Of a stretch of DNA of 64,000 nucleotides, positions 56,188-64,000 are shown in pieces (positions within the stretch are counted from its first letter, which is position 1; the number at the start of each line of letters is the position of its first letter). Below the pieces are notes generated by a model. That model ran no database searches, was not told the DNA's origin, and saw nothing but the letters and a program-made list of their open reading frames with translations. Location: NCBI GenBank assembly GCA_002009975.1, contig MTLP01000009.1, forward strand, positions 62,001-126,000, read 5' to 3'. The translations under genes and the position numbers were made by a program. The stretch is from Thermococcus sp. JdFR-02. Lineage in GTDB: Archaea; Methanobacteriota_B; Thermococci; Thermococcales; Thermococcaceae.

Positions 56188-57474
56188 ATGGAAAAGAAAA
56201 TAGAAAATAGGGAAGCTGAGATTGCTATTATTGGTTTGGGATACATAGGTCTTCCAACGGCTATCATGTTTGCAAACTCAGGTTTCGATGTTATTGGGTA
56301 TGAAATTAGAAAGGAGGTTGTTGAGAAAATTAATTCTGGAAATTCTCACATAATAGAGCCGGAGATTGAAGATTTATTAAAAAAGGCAGTTAGAGAGGGT
56401 AAGCTTAAGGCTACTTTAGACCCTGATGATATTAAAGATAAAGATGTCTACATCATCTGTGTTCAAACCCCCCTCAAAAATGACAAAACTCCAGATTTAA
56501 GTTATTTAGAAAGTGCAGCTAAAACTGTTGCTAATGCAATGAAAAAAGGATCTCTAATTATTATAGAAAGCACTGTTCCTCCAATGACGACCGTTAATAT
56601 TGCAAAGCTTATTGAGGGAATTAGGGGATTGAAGGCTGGTGAAGATTTTTACATTGCTCACTGTCCTGAGAGGGTGATGCCTGGGAGAATTTTTAAGGAA
56701 TTAGTATATAACTCACGTATAATTGGAGGAATCAATGAAAAAAGTGCAAGATTGGCTGAAAAATTATATAGGACCTTCGTAAAAGGTCAAATCTTTATAA
56801 CGAACTCCACAACGAGTGAAATGGTAAAGCTAATGGAAAATACTTTTAGAGATGTTAACATTGCTTTGGCGAATGAGTTCGCTTTTTTAGCTCACCAATA
56901 TGGAGTGGATATCTTTAAGGCAATTGAGTTAGCCAATACCCATCCAAGGGTTAGAATCCATACACCGGGGATTGGTGTTGGTGGTCATTGTTTGCCAAAG
57001 GATCCATATTTATTACTAAGTTCAGCGAAAGAAGACTTTGGATTGATTAGGAAAGCAAGAGAAATTAATGAGGATGTGCATTTGATGGCAAAGGATTTGC
57101 TGGTTCAAGCATTTAAGATCATTAACTTGCCTCTTGAAGAAGCAGTTGTGGTTATTTTAGGCTTAGCATATAAAGGGAACTCAGACGATACAAGAAATTC
57201 ACCGGCTTATGCTTTCATTGAGGCAATACAAGATGACGTTAAAGAGGTTAGAACGTATGATCCCTATGTTAAGGGTACCCATGAAAGCTTACAAGAGGCA
57301 TTAAATGGAGCAGATGCAGTGGTGATTGCAACCGATCATGATGACTTCAAAACTTTAAACTGGGAAGAACTTGGAAAACTCATGAGGAATAAGATCATAA
57401 TTGACGGTAAACACGTAATAACAGAACCTCCTAAAGGGTTTATTTTTAAAGGAATTGGGAGGGGCGAATATTGA
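56188..57474 (+). CDS. wecC: UDP-N-acetyl-D-mannosamine dehydrogenase (WecC-type)
   Basis: 428 residues of the UDP-glucose/GDP-mannose dehydrogenase family. NAD-binding IGLGYIGLPTAIMFANSGFD, central STVPPMTTVNIAKL, catalytic Cys in GVGGHCLPKDPYLLLSSAKE, and the C-terminal UDP-binding AYKGNSDDTRNSPAY. Oxidises UDP-ManNAc to UDP-ManNAcA. wecB overlaps its end by 4 nt and makes the substrate, which favours this activity over GDP-mannose dehydrogenase. GGTGAGAG precedes the ATG. Confidence 0.92.
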   Translation: MEKKIENREAEIAIIGLGYIGLPTAIMFANSGFDVIGYEIRKEVVEKINSGNSHIIEPEIEDLLKKAVREGKLKATLDPDDIKDKDVYIICVQTPLKNDKTPDLSYLESAAKTVANAMKKGSLIIIESTVPPMTTVNIAKLIEGIRGLKAGEDFYIAHCPERVMPGRIFKELVYNSRIIGGINEKSARLAEKLYRTFVKGQIFITNSTTSEMVKLMENTFRDVNIALANEFAFLAHQYGVDIFKAIELANTHPRVRIHTPGIGVGGHCLPKDPYLLLSSAKEDFGLIRKAREINEDVHLMAKDLLVQAFKIINLPLEEAVVVILGLAYKGNSDDTRNSPAYAFIEAIQDDVKEVRTYDPYVKGTHESLQEALNGADAVVIATDHDDFKTLNWEELGKLMRNKIIIDGKHVITEPPKGFIFKGIGRGEY

Positions 57475-58604
57475 AACCAGCTTTTGTGTTTGGGACGAGG
57501 CCGGAAATAATTAAACTTTCTCCTGTTATTAGAGCTTTTGAAAGAAAAGGAATTAAGCCTTTGCTAATTCACACAGGACAACACTATGATTATGAGATGA
57601 GCAAAATATTCTTGGAAGAGCTTGATTTAAATGGAATTGACTATCATCTTGAAGTTGGTTCTGGAACTCAAGCTCAACAAACTGGTATTGCCATGATGAA
57701 AATCGAGGAAGTTTTGATAAAAGAAAAGCCTGATGTTGTTTTAGTCCAAGGTGATACAAATACGGTATTAGCTGGTGCTTTAGCGAGTGTAAAGTTAAAA
57801 ATTCCCGTTGCTCACGTTGAAGCTGGCTTAAGGAGTTTTGATAGAACAATGCCTGAAGAAATAAATAGAATTTTAGCTGATCATGCAAGTGAGGTTTTAT
57901 TTGCTCCAACAGAGGAGGCTAGGCAAAACCTTGAGAATGAGGGGATTAGAGAAGGTGTCTATGTAGTTGGCAATACAATTGTTGATGCCGTTCTGCAGAA
58001 TTCCGAGATTGCTGAAAGGAAAAGCAAGATTTTAGGACACTTTAATTTAAAGCCAAAGCTTTATGCTGTTTTAACTGCCCATAGAGCTGAGAACACTGAT
58101 AATGAAGAAAATCTAAGAAAGCTCGTAGACATTATTAAGTCTCTTCCTATTAAAGTTGTTTATCCTGTCCATCCAAGAACTGAGAAAAAGTTAAAATCGC
58201 TGAACCTTTGGAAAGAGCTTGAAAAAAGTGAAAACATTATTTTGAGCAAACCCTTGGGATATTTGGATTTTCTTAAGCTGCTCAAGAACTCAAAGCTTGT
58301 GCTAACAGATTCTGGGGGAATACAAGAGGAAAGTATAATTTTGGGGATTCCTTGTTTAACTTTGAGATACAACACTGAAAGACCAGAAACTGTGAAGGCA
58401 GGAGGAAACATTTTGGTTGGGCTTGAAAAGGAGAGAGTGCTTTACTATGTAAACAATCTCTTAAATGATGATAGATTCTATCAAAAGATGGCAAATGCAG
58501 AGAATCCCTTTGGAGATGGAAGAAGCGGAGAAAGGATTGTAAACATTTTGATTGAGCTTTATAAAAGAGGCGAATTAAAGGTTAGGAGTTCAAGATTTAT
58601 ATAA
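57471..58604 (+). CDS. wecB: UDP-N-acetylglucosamine 2-epimerase (non-hydrolysing)
   Basis: 377 residues. Family blocks: FGTRPEIIKLSPVIRAFERK, HTGQHYDYEMSKIF, QGDTNTVLAGALASVKLKIP, HVEAGLRSFDRTMPEEINR, TAHRAENTDN, and TDSGGIQEESIILGIP. Interconverts UDP-GlcNAc and UDP-ManNAc. Coupled with wecC by an overlapping start. Its 3' end overlaps the convergent gene by 15 bp. Products probably go to N-glycans or pilin/S-layer sugars. Confidence 0.95.
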   Translation: MKPAFVFGTRPEIIKLSPVIRAFERKGIKPLLIHTGQHYDYEMSKIFLEELDLNGIDYHLEVGSGTQAQQTGIAMMKIEEVLIKEKPDVVLVQGDTNTVLAGALASVKLKIPVAHVEAGLRSFDRTMPEEINRILADHASEVLFAPTEEARQNLENEGIREGVYVVGNTIVDAVLQNSEIAERKSKILGHFNLKPKLYAVLTAHRAENTDNEENLRKLVDIIKSLPIKVVYPVHPRTEKKLKSLNLWKELEKSENIILSKPLGYLDFLKLLKNSKLVLTDSGGIQEESIILGIPCLTLRYNTERPETVKAGGNILVGLEKERVLYYVNNLLNDDRFYQKMANAENPFGDGRSGERIVNILIELYKRGELKVRSSRFI

Positions 58605-59204
58605 GTATCTCCTGTTTATTCTTTCCACTTCTCTCGCAATATTCCTTGCGACTGAAGAAGCTAATAAACCAAGATGTCCTTTATAACTCATTATCCCCTT
58701 TGCTGAGCTGCTGATGCTAATTATGCCTGCGCTCATGGTTTGATTCCTCAAGTATTTTCGTCCATCAAAAGTTGTGGCTGCTTTAGTTATATTGCTCGCG
58801 TTTTGGATCTCAAAGAAGTGCGTGGTATCTCCAATAGTTGAGTGAATGAAAAGTATCTCTATTTCAGCCTTGGAATAAATCGGTGTATATTTAATATCTT
58901 TCTTGAGAACTTTCACGGCTAAAAACTGTCCATCATACTTTTCTTTCACTTGGAATACAAATGTTGCTTCATAACCTCTTCTTTTGAACTCTCTGAGCAG
59001 TTCATCTTTTAAAATATTGTTGAAGTTATCATTTCCATCCAGATAAATGTAAATTTTTCCCTGAATCACAGTTACATTACCTAAAGAAGCTGATCCTACT
59101 CTTCCAATGCTTTGAACATCAGATTTCACAAGGATAAAGTTAAGAAAAGCGAAGGATAAGCTAATCCCGATAATCATAATCGAGAGAATTAATCTCTTTG
59201 ACAT
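58590..59204 (-). CDS. Hypothetical membrane-anchored protein
   Basis: About 204 residues, not recognised. One N-terminal signal-anchor (LILSIMIIGISLSFAFLNFI), then an extracytoplasmic domain of mixed alpha/beta (VTVIQGKIYIYLDGNDN, LREFKRRGYEATFVFQVKE, AGIISISSSAKGIMSYKGHL) and a basic C-terminus. ATG 59204 with GGTG 6 nt upstream. Overlaps wecB convergently by 15 bp. No domain known to me. Confidence 0.6.
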   Translation of the reverse strand: MSKRLILSIMIIGISLSFAFLNFILVKSDVQSIGRVGSASLGNVTVIQGKIYIYLDGNDNFNNILKDELLREFKRRGYEATFVFQVKEKYDGQFLAVKVLKKDIKYTPIYSKAEIEILFIHSTIGDTTHFFEIQNASNITKAATTFDGRKYLRNQTMSAGIISISSSAKGIMSYKGHLGLLASSVARNIAREVERINRRYLYKS

Positions 59205-59259
59205 CCAGAACACCAAATTACTATGGTAAATTAAGATATTTAAACTTTTTGCAGTAGTT

Positions 59260-60591
59260 TTATCTAACAGGCGTTGCTACATAAATCCCATGCCTTGTTC
59301 TGACTATTTTTACCTTTATTTCATCTCCAACTTTTGCATCTGTGTTTATTATCTCAATTAACCTATTCCTTGCAACTCCAAGCATCTCTCCCTTTACTCT
59401 TCCAGGGAGAGCTATTCTTACTTTTACAACCTCTCCAAGCTTAAAAGCCAATGGTATAAACTTACGCTTATGCATTCCAAAGTGTTCTGGTTTTAAAACT
59501 AAAGGCTTCATTCCAGTTTTTTCTTCTAATTTCCTCAACCAATCATAGAATTGCTTAAATGGGACTGGCTTTGCTATTGAAGGGTTTCTTCCAAATTTGT
59601 ATGGAACATAATTTTGGAACCCTAAAGCGGGCCATCTCTTTCCAGCGCCTATTTTTCTTGCAAATTCTATAAATGCTTCTGCTTCGTCATCATTTATCCC
59701 AAAAATAATAACAGGAGCAAACAACACGTCAATTCCTGCGTTTATTAAAGCTTCTGTCATCTCTAAGACATGCTCTAAATCATAGTTCTTCATCCCCATT
59801 AACATTTTAGCCTTCTCTGGGTCTAAGGAATGAATTGAGAGATTTATCCTGTCTAAACCAGCTTCAGCTAATTCTTCAACCAACTTATCGTTTAACAAAG
59901 TTCCATTGGTCTGCATTGAGATTATACTAACCTCTGGGGTTTTCTTTAACTCTTGAACAAGCTCAACAATAAATGGATAGAGCAAAGGTTCGCCTTGCCC
60001 ATCCAAATGGGCTTCAATACCCTTTCCTTTAAAATTTACAACTTCTCTAAACCATTTCATGAGATAATCCACGTCAACAACGTAATCTAAAAGCCTTGTT
60101 CTTGAGTAGGGTCCTTCATCAACAGAGCAGAAGATGCAAGAAACGTTACAACCACTTGCTCCTCTAACTTGAATTAAATTTGTTCCTCTGTCAATTAACC
60201 CGAAAACGTTGTACCCTAACAAAGGTATCTCCATACCCTCATGGATGTAGATAACCTTTCTCCTTGTGTATCGGTTTCTTAAAAATGCTCCCAAGTTGTT
60301 TGAGATAAAAAATGCTACAAATTTCTCTATTTCAGGATAGTCGCTATCTATTGTCAGATATCCATTCTCCGCTCTAACCTTAGCTTCAATCCTAAATTTT
60401 CTTTTTATAACTCTCTCAATGAGCCTCTTTTCAAAGTCTGCATAAAGCGTACTCCTCCAAATTAACCTTATATCCTCACCCAAGTCTTCAAAATACGAAT
60501 TGGGAAGTTGCACTCTCAACATGTTTGGCACTTTAAATAAAAAGTTTATAAAGTTACTTACATCATTATCAAATAGAGTGCATGCAGTCAT
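59260..60591 (-). CDS. Radical SAM protein with C-terminal TRAM-like domain
   Basis: 443 residues. Radical SAM cluster CNVSCIFCSVDEG near residue 150, then EAHLDGQGEPLLYPF, SMQTNGTLLNDKLVEELAEA and the usual half-barrel. The last 60 residues (LPGRVKGEMLGVARNRLIEI ... IKVKIVRTRHGIYVATPVR) are TRAM-like, suggesting an RNA substrate. It matches the archaeal group of predicted Fe-S oxidoreductases (COG2100-like). The start is uncertain: ATG 60591 or the internal ATG 60522, which begins MLRVQLPNSYF. Reaction unknown. Confidence 0.82.
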   Translation of the reverse strand: MTACTLFDNDVSNFINFLFKVPNMLRVQLPNSYFEDLGEDIRLIWRSTLYADFEKRLIERVIKRKFRIEAKVRAENGYLTIDSDYPEIEKFVAFFISNNLGAFLRNRYTRRKVIYIHEGMEIPLLGYNVFGLIDRGTNLIQVRGASGCNVSCIFCSVDEGPYSRTRLLDYVVDVDYLMKWFREVVNFKGKGIEAHLDGQGEPLLYPFIVELVQELKKTPEVSIISMQTNGTLLNDKLVEELAEAGLDRINLSIHSLDPEKAKMLMGMKNYDLEHVLEMTEALINAGIDVLFAPVIIFGINDDEAEAFIEFARKIGAGKRWPALGFQNYVPYKFGRNPSIAKPVPFKQFYDWLRKLEEKTGMKPLVLKPEHFGMHKRKFIPLAFKLGEVVKVRIALPGRVKGEMLGVARNRLIEIINTDAKVGDEIKVKIVRTRHGIYVATPVR

Positions 60592-60608
60592 GGAAACATT
60601 TTAATACC

Positions 60609-60623
60609 ACTGTATCATACAGT
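60609..60623. promoter_or_regulatory. 15-bp perfect palindrome in a divergent promoter
   Basis: ACTGTAT-C-ATACAGT is an exact inverted repeat between the radical SAM gene and the ACT-domain regulator. It sits just after a TATA-like ATTTTAATA (60596-60604) of the rightward gene, so a bound protein would block initiation. The adjacent HTH-ACT protein is the natural candidate. Confidence 0.6.
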
Positions 60624-60657
60624 CTAATGCTGAACTAATCTGCTCAAGGTGGTATCC

Positions 60658-61158
60658 ATGTGGGGTAGAATTGAGCATTACTTTGATGAATATCCTGTTA
60701 GAAAGCAAATAGCAAAAGTTTTACTCAAGTACGGGCTTAAGGTCTCGGATGACATGAAGGTCAAGTGCGGAGATATCGAAGTGCCATACACAAAAATAGC
60801 GAAGGCATTGGATGTAGATAGAAGAGTCGTGAAAGAGACCGTTGCCATGATTTTAAAGATCCCTGAGCTTAGAGAGATCTACACAAACTTAGAACCAACA
60901 GTGCATATGAAATTTGTTGGAAGGCATGTTGGATATGGCGTGATTGAAATTGAGCCGGAGCCAAGGACTATTGGCATTTTAGCTAAAATTGCAACCAAAA
61001 TTGCCGATAGAAACATTAACATCGTTCAGGTTGTGGCTGAGGATCCAGAACTTTACCCAGAAGCTACTTTGACAATAATCACCGAGAAACCCATTCCCGG
61101 AGATTTAATTAACGAGCTTTCAAAGCTTGAAGGTGTTAAGAGAATCTCAATTTATTAG
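60658..61158 (+). CDS. HTH-ACT regulator of amino acid metabolism (predicted)
   Basis: 166 residues. N-terminal HTH-like region (VRKQIAKVLLKYGLKVSDDM, YTKIAKALDVDRRVVKETVA) and a C-terminal ACT domain (GIEIEPEPR-like GVIEIEPEPRTIGILAKIAT ... VVAEDPELYPEATLTII) that usually binds an amino acid. It fits the archaeal family described as predicted regulator of amino acid metabolism with ACT domain (COG2150). ATG 60658 has GGTGG 5 nt upstream. The palindrome at 60609 may be its own operator. Confidence 0.85.
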   Translation: MWGRIEHYFDEYPVRKQIAKVLLKYGLKVSDDMKVKCGDIEVPYTKIAKALDVDRRVVKETVAMILKIPELREIYTNLEPTVHMKFVGRHVGYGVIEIEPEPRTIGILAKIATKIADRNINIVQVVAEDPELYPEATLTIITEKPIPGDLINELSKLEGVKRISIY

Positions 61159-61194
61159 CCCTAACTTTTTAAGCTGCTTTTCTTATTTTCTTTC

Positions 61195-62241
61195 ATGTTG
61201 CTTGAAATTGGTTTGGTAATAATCCTCCTCTGGGATGGTTATTTTTTCTTCAATTACATAATTAGCCTGTTAAAGCCTCTAAAGACCCAAGAATGGAAGC
61301 CCTTTGTGAGTGTTTTAATTCCCGCTTATAACGAAGAGAAGAGCATTAAAGAAACTATAAAATCTGTTTTAGCTCAAGATTATGAAAATCTTGAGGTTAT
61401 TGTGATAGATGATGGAAGCAAAGATAAAACCTTCGAGGTTGCTAAATCCATAAAGGATCATCGTCTGAGGATTTTTAGAAAAGAACATGAAGGAAAATCC
61501 AAAGCTTTGAATTTTGGACTTTCAAAAGCTAAAGGTGAAATAATAGTAACGACTGATGCAGATACATTATTAGATAATTCAGCAGTTAATGAATTAGTTA
61601 GACGATTTTATAATGATGTAGTAGCTGTTGGGGGGCAAGTTAGGGTTTTAGGGAAAAGCTTCCTCGAAAGAGCACAAGACATTGAGCATCTAAGAATCGC
61701 CATGTTTAGAAGGGCAAAAGAGCTTGAAGATTTAAGCGTAGCTCCCGGACCAATAAGTGCATTTAGAAAGGAGGTATTAATAAAAGCAGGCGGCTTTGTG
61801 GAAAGTATAGTTGAAGATTACGCAACGACGAAGGAGGTTAGAAAGTTTGGGAAAGTCGTTTATTCGCCAAAAGCTAAAGCTTTTACACAGATGCATCTAA
61901 GCTTGAAAAACCTTTGGAAGCAGAGAAAAAGATGGTTCTTAGGTGATTTAGAACATTTAGGTGGAGGATTTGAAAAGGAATGGTTTTTCCTATTGTTGGG
62001 TGACTTCATAGCATTTTTGGACTTGATTGTTCCAATTTTGCTGATTTTAAATGCAAAGTGGTTTTTATTGACCTTATTTTTGATCTTTGAAATCGTGACT
62101 ATGATTATTCCAACCCTAATAGAAGGAGGGGGCATCTTAAATGCTTTAGCTTTTCCATTATTTTTGTATTTTTGGGCTGGGTTTTATTTGATGTTGCATT
62201 TTTATGGCTACATGACAAAACTTAAGGTAAAGATGACCTAA
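61195..62241 (+). CDS. Family 2 glycosyltransferase, membrane-bound (processive type)
   Basis: 348 residues. N-terminal membrane segment (LLEIGLVIILLWDGYFFFNY), GT2 catalytic domain with VSVLIPAYNEEKSIKETIKS, IVIDDGSKDKTFEV, TDADTLLDNSA (DxD), a catalytic base region VEDYATTKEVRKFG, and KQRKRW matching the QxxRW motif of processive synthases. Two or three C-terminal membrane segments follow. Resembles poly-GlcNAc or hyaluronan-type synthases, or dolichol-sugar synthases. A role in surface polysaccharide is inferred. Confidence 0.87.
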   Translation: MLLEIGLVIILLWDGYFFFNYIISLLKPLKTQEWKPFVSVLIPAYNEEKSIKETIKSVLAQDYENLEVIVIDDGSKDKTFEVAKSIKDHRLRIFRKEHEGKSKALNFGLSKAKGEIIVTTDADTLLDNSAVNELVRRFYNDVVAVGGQVRVLGKSFLERAQDIEHLRIAMFRRAKELEDLSVAPGPISAFRKEVLIKAGGFVESIVEDYATTKEVRKFGKVVYSPKAKAFTQMHLSLKNLWKQRKRWFLGDLEHLGGGFEKEWFFLLLGDFIAFLDLIVPILLILNAKWFLLTLFLIFEIVTMIIPTLIEGGGILNALAFPLFLYFWAGFYLMLHFYGYMTKLKVKMT

Positions 62242-62300
62242 TATATTCTTCATTTTCTTTGTGAAGCAAAAACTTAAAAAGTCGTTTTGCAATACTAACT

Positions 62301-62343
62301 ATATAGCATATATAGACAATATAGTGATACATAGAATATATAG
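62301..62343 (+). repeat. Tandem ATATAG array before the phosphate transporter
   Basis: ATATAG occurs at 62301, 62310, 62319 and 62338, with ACATAG at 62329, giving start-to-start steps of 9, 9, 10 and 9 bp. The last copy runs into the ribosome binding site (AGGTGG) of the Pit gene. The regular step and the position downstream of the likely TATA box look like an operator array for a phosphate-responsive regulator. Confidence 0.6.
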
Positions 62344-62352
62344 GTGGTAAAG

Positions 62353-63303
62353 GTGGATGCAGTATTACTAACAGCACTCGCAGTTGGCTTTTACATGGCA
62401 TGGAACATAGGGGCAAATGATAGTGCAAAAGCTGTTGGAACAGCAGTAGGCTCGAATATTCTAAGCTTTAAACAAGCTATATTTTTAATTGCACTTTTTA
62501 CGCTGCTTGGAGCATTTCTGGGTGGAAATAATGTAGCTCGCACTGTGGGACAGGGGATAATACCAACTATAAATGCAAAACATGTAATCTTAATTCTTTT
62601 AAGCGCAGGGGTATCTATCACCATAGCTACCCTTAGAGGTTTACCCACATCAACGACTCAGTCAATTTTAGGGGCAATTTTAGGAGTAGGCATTTATCAA
62701 AAAACTGCCATAAATTGGTTAATTGTTGAAAAAATTGTGTTGGCTTGGATTCTATCACCATTAGTTGCAGCATTATTTTCAATCGCTCTTTTAGAGATGT
62801 ATGGAAAAATTATCAACAAGCTCTCAAGCATGAGAACTATTGAAATTTTATATCGATGGATGGCAGTTTTAAGTGCAACTTATGCATCCTTCAACCTTGG
62901 AGCAAATGAACTTTCCAACGTTATTGGGCTTTTGGCTTATACACTTCCTATCAAGATTAGCATTTTGAAATTAATTGCAGCTTTTGGACTATCTGTGGGT
63001 GCTTTAACATTTAGTTATGAAGTGATAATGACAGTTGGCAAAAAACTAATCCTTATGGATCCTCTAACTGCTTTTGCTTCTCAATTTGGTTCATCTATTG
63101 CAGTAAGCTTAGCAAATGCCTTTGGCTTACCAGTTAGCTCTGGACAAGCAATAATTGGGGGAGTTATCGGAGTAGGCATTGCTAAAGGGCAAAAAATAAA
63201 CAAAAAGCTGGTGGTTGATATTGTAAAGAGTTGGATTTTAGCACCTTTATTCTCATTTACCTTAACCATAGTGCTTCTTACTATTCTTGGAACAGCAATC
63301 TAA
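62353..63303 (+). CDS. pit: Pit-family inorganic phosphate transporter
   Basis: About 316 residues, ten membrane segments in two repeats. Each repeat has the Pit signature: NIGANDSAKAVGTAVGSNIL in the first and LGANELSNVIGLLAY in the second; TSTTQSILGAILGVG and PVSSGQAIIGGVIGVG are the paired substrate-site loops. Cotransports phosphate with a cation across the membrane. Start is GTG 62353 with AGGTGG 5 nt upstream, or GTG 62344. No phoU gene follows here. Confidence 0.93.
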   Translation: MDAVLLTALAVGFYMAWNIGANDSAKAVGTAVGSNILSFKQAIFLIALFTLLGAFLGGNNVARTVGQGIIPTINAKHVILILLSAGVSITIATLRGLPTSTTQSILGAILGVGIYQKTAINWLIVEKIVLAWILSPLVAALFSIALLEMYGKIINKLSSMRTIEILYRWMAVLSATYASFNLGANELSNVIGLLAYTLPIKISILKLIAAFGLSVGALTFSYEVIMTVGKKLILMDPLTAFASQFGSSIAVSLANAFGLPVSSGQAIIGGVIGVGIAKGQKINKKLVVDIVKSWILAPLFSFTLTIVLLTILGTAI

Positions 63304-63346
63304 ACGCTTTTAACTGAAACACATAACTAACTATGGGTGAGCAAAA

Positions 63347-64000
63347 ATGCTTAGGTTTGAAATAAAAGCGAGAGACGCTGCTGGAAGGATAGGAAAGCTT
63401 GAAGTTAATGGTAAAAAACTTGAAACTCCTGCGATAATGCCTGTTGTGAATCCAAAACAGTTGATTGTTGAGCCTAAAGACCTTAAGAAAATGGGCTTTG
63501 ATATCATAATTACTAATTCATACATAATCTACAAGGATGAGGAGTTAAGAGATAGAGCTCTTGAAGTTGGAATTCACAAGTTTTTGGATTACGATGGGAT
63601 AATTGAAGTTGATTCTGGATCATTCCAATTGATGCGCTATGGTGGAATTGAGGTTACAAATAGGGAGATTATAGAGTTTCAACATAAAATCGGAGTCGAT
63701 ATTGGGACTTTTCTCGATATTCCAACTATTCCCGATGCTCCAAGAGAGAAAGCTGAAGAGGATTTAAGAATAACTCTTGAGAGGGCAAAGGAGGCTGAAG
63801 AGATCAAGCAAATAGCCATGAATGCAACTGTTCAAGGTTCAACTTTCCTTGATCTAAGAACCTATGCAGCTGAAAAGCTGAGCGAGATGAACTTTGAGAT
63901 TCATCCAATCGGTGCAGTTGTTCCTTTAATGGAGAGCTATCGCTATAAAGACTTGGTTGATGTGGTTGTTGCCTCAAAGATTGGCTTGAGACCAGATAGG
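63347..64000 (+). CDS. tgtA: Archaeosine tRNA-guanine transglycosylase (arcTGT), 3' end beyond window
   Basis: Opens with ATG 63347 (GGTGAG 8 nt upstream) and stays open to the window edge; about 218 codons visible. Product MLRFEIKARDAAGRIGKLEV ..., nucleophile Asp in EVDSGSFQLMRYGG, then DIGTFLDIPTIPDAPREKAE and PIGAVVPLMESYRY, all typical of archaeal TGT, which inserts preQ0 at G15 of tRNA. The C-terminal PUA domain lies outside the window. Confidence 0.95.
   Translation, partial: MLRFEIKARDAAGRIGKLEVNGKKLETPAIMPVVNPKQLIVEPKDLKKMGFDIIITNSYIIYKDEELRDRALEVGIHKFLDYDGIIEVDSGSFQLMRYGGIEVTNREIIEFQHKIGVDIGTFLDIPTIPDAPREKAEEDLRITLERAKEAEEIKQIAMNATVQGSTFLDLRTYAAEKLSEMNFEIHPIGAVVPLMESYRYKDLVDVVVASKIGLRPDR

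Overview
The window looks like the chromosome of a Thermococcales archaeon (Thermococcus/Pyrococcus/Palaeococcus group) with a low-GC genome. Evidence: AT-rich sequence with GGTGA-type ribosome binding sites, archaeal TATA boxes, short overlapping operons, archaeal information-processing genes (L21e, Rpo4, Pus10, GatD/GatE, aRF1, S3Ae, Pcc1, GAN/RecJ-like nuclease, arcTGT), an archaeal mevalonate route, class III (archaellin/pilin-type) signal peptides, and C/D box guide RNAs. Species is not assigned. No CRISPR array, rRNA operon or prophage was seen; the one clear mobile element is a TnpB-only IS605-type insertion.

Layout. 1-3264 (minus): ksgA(partial)-DUF655-rpo4-rpl21e-pus10, a conserved archaeal translation/RNA cluster. 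3333-8554 (plus): HTH/Zn-ribbon regulator, gatD-gatE, then four small unknown membrane proteins. 8775-11222 (minus): HMG-CoA reductase, a MinD-like ATPase, a TRAM protein. 11458-19595 (plus): CBS protein and a double metallophosphoesterase; threonine dehydrogenase, GTP-PEPCK and 2-amino-3-ketobutyrate CoA ligase (threonine catabolism and gluconeogenesis); DUF835 membrane protein; a C/D box sRNA; a HAD phosphatase. 19596-30932: methyltransferase, AEC transporter, cupin, tldD-tldE, stand-alone Lrp sensor domain, two PTPS paralogues, metG, SDH-type membrane protease, an ArsR-type regulator with a palindromic operator candidate, MazG-like protein, Lrp regulator, DUF92. 30928-35032: a second C/D box sRNA, THUMP-SPOUT methyltransferase, S3Ae, Pcc1, an unlisted small ORF inside a direct repeat, GAN nuclease, S15 with a structured leader. 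35126-46949: a class III signal peptide/lamin-tail protein, initiator tRNA-Met, phosphomevalonate dehydratase (two subunits), M50 protease, an HTH protein facing a pair of mosaic pilin genes, then three large membrane glycosyltransferase-like proteins. 46980-55893: MazG, a third C/D box sRNA, BofA-like protein, aRF1, DapA-family aldolase, TnpB element, argS, LplB-like, SpoIIM-like, DUF354. 56188-64000: wecC-wecB nucleotide-sugar genes, unknown anchored protein, radical SAM/TRAM protein, ACT regulator with a palindrome, GT2, Pit phosphate transporter with a tandem ATATAG array, arcTGT (partial).

How the genes fit together. HMG-CoA reductase plus the two phosphomevalonate dehydratase subunits supply isoprenoids for archaeal lipids by the archaeal mevalonate variant. 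Tdh and Kbl convert threonine to glycine and acetyl-CoA, with PEPCK between them for gluconeogenesis. The pilins, their neighbouring HTH gene, the GT39-like transferases and WecB/WecC/GT2 all point to a glycosylated cell surface. Three C/D box RNAs, KsgA, Pus10, the THUMP-SPOUT enzyme, Pcc1 (KEOPS) and arcTGT make the window rich in rRNA/tRNA modification.

Most useful items beyond routine annotation: the three C/D sRNAs, one with a guide complementary to the extreme 5' end of archaeal 16S rRNA; the 49-codon ORF between recJ and pcc1 bounded by a 21-bp direct repeat; the mosaic pilin pair; the tandem operator-like arrays before the phosphate transporter and before the pilins; the structured S15 leader; and the ArsR-type cysteine regulator with its palindrome.
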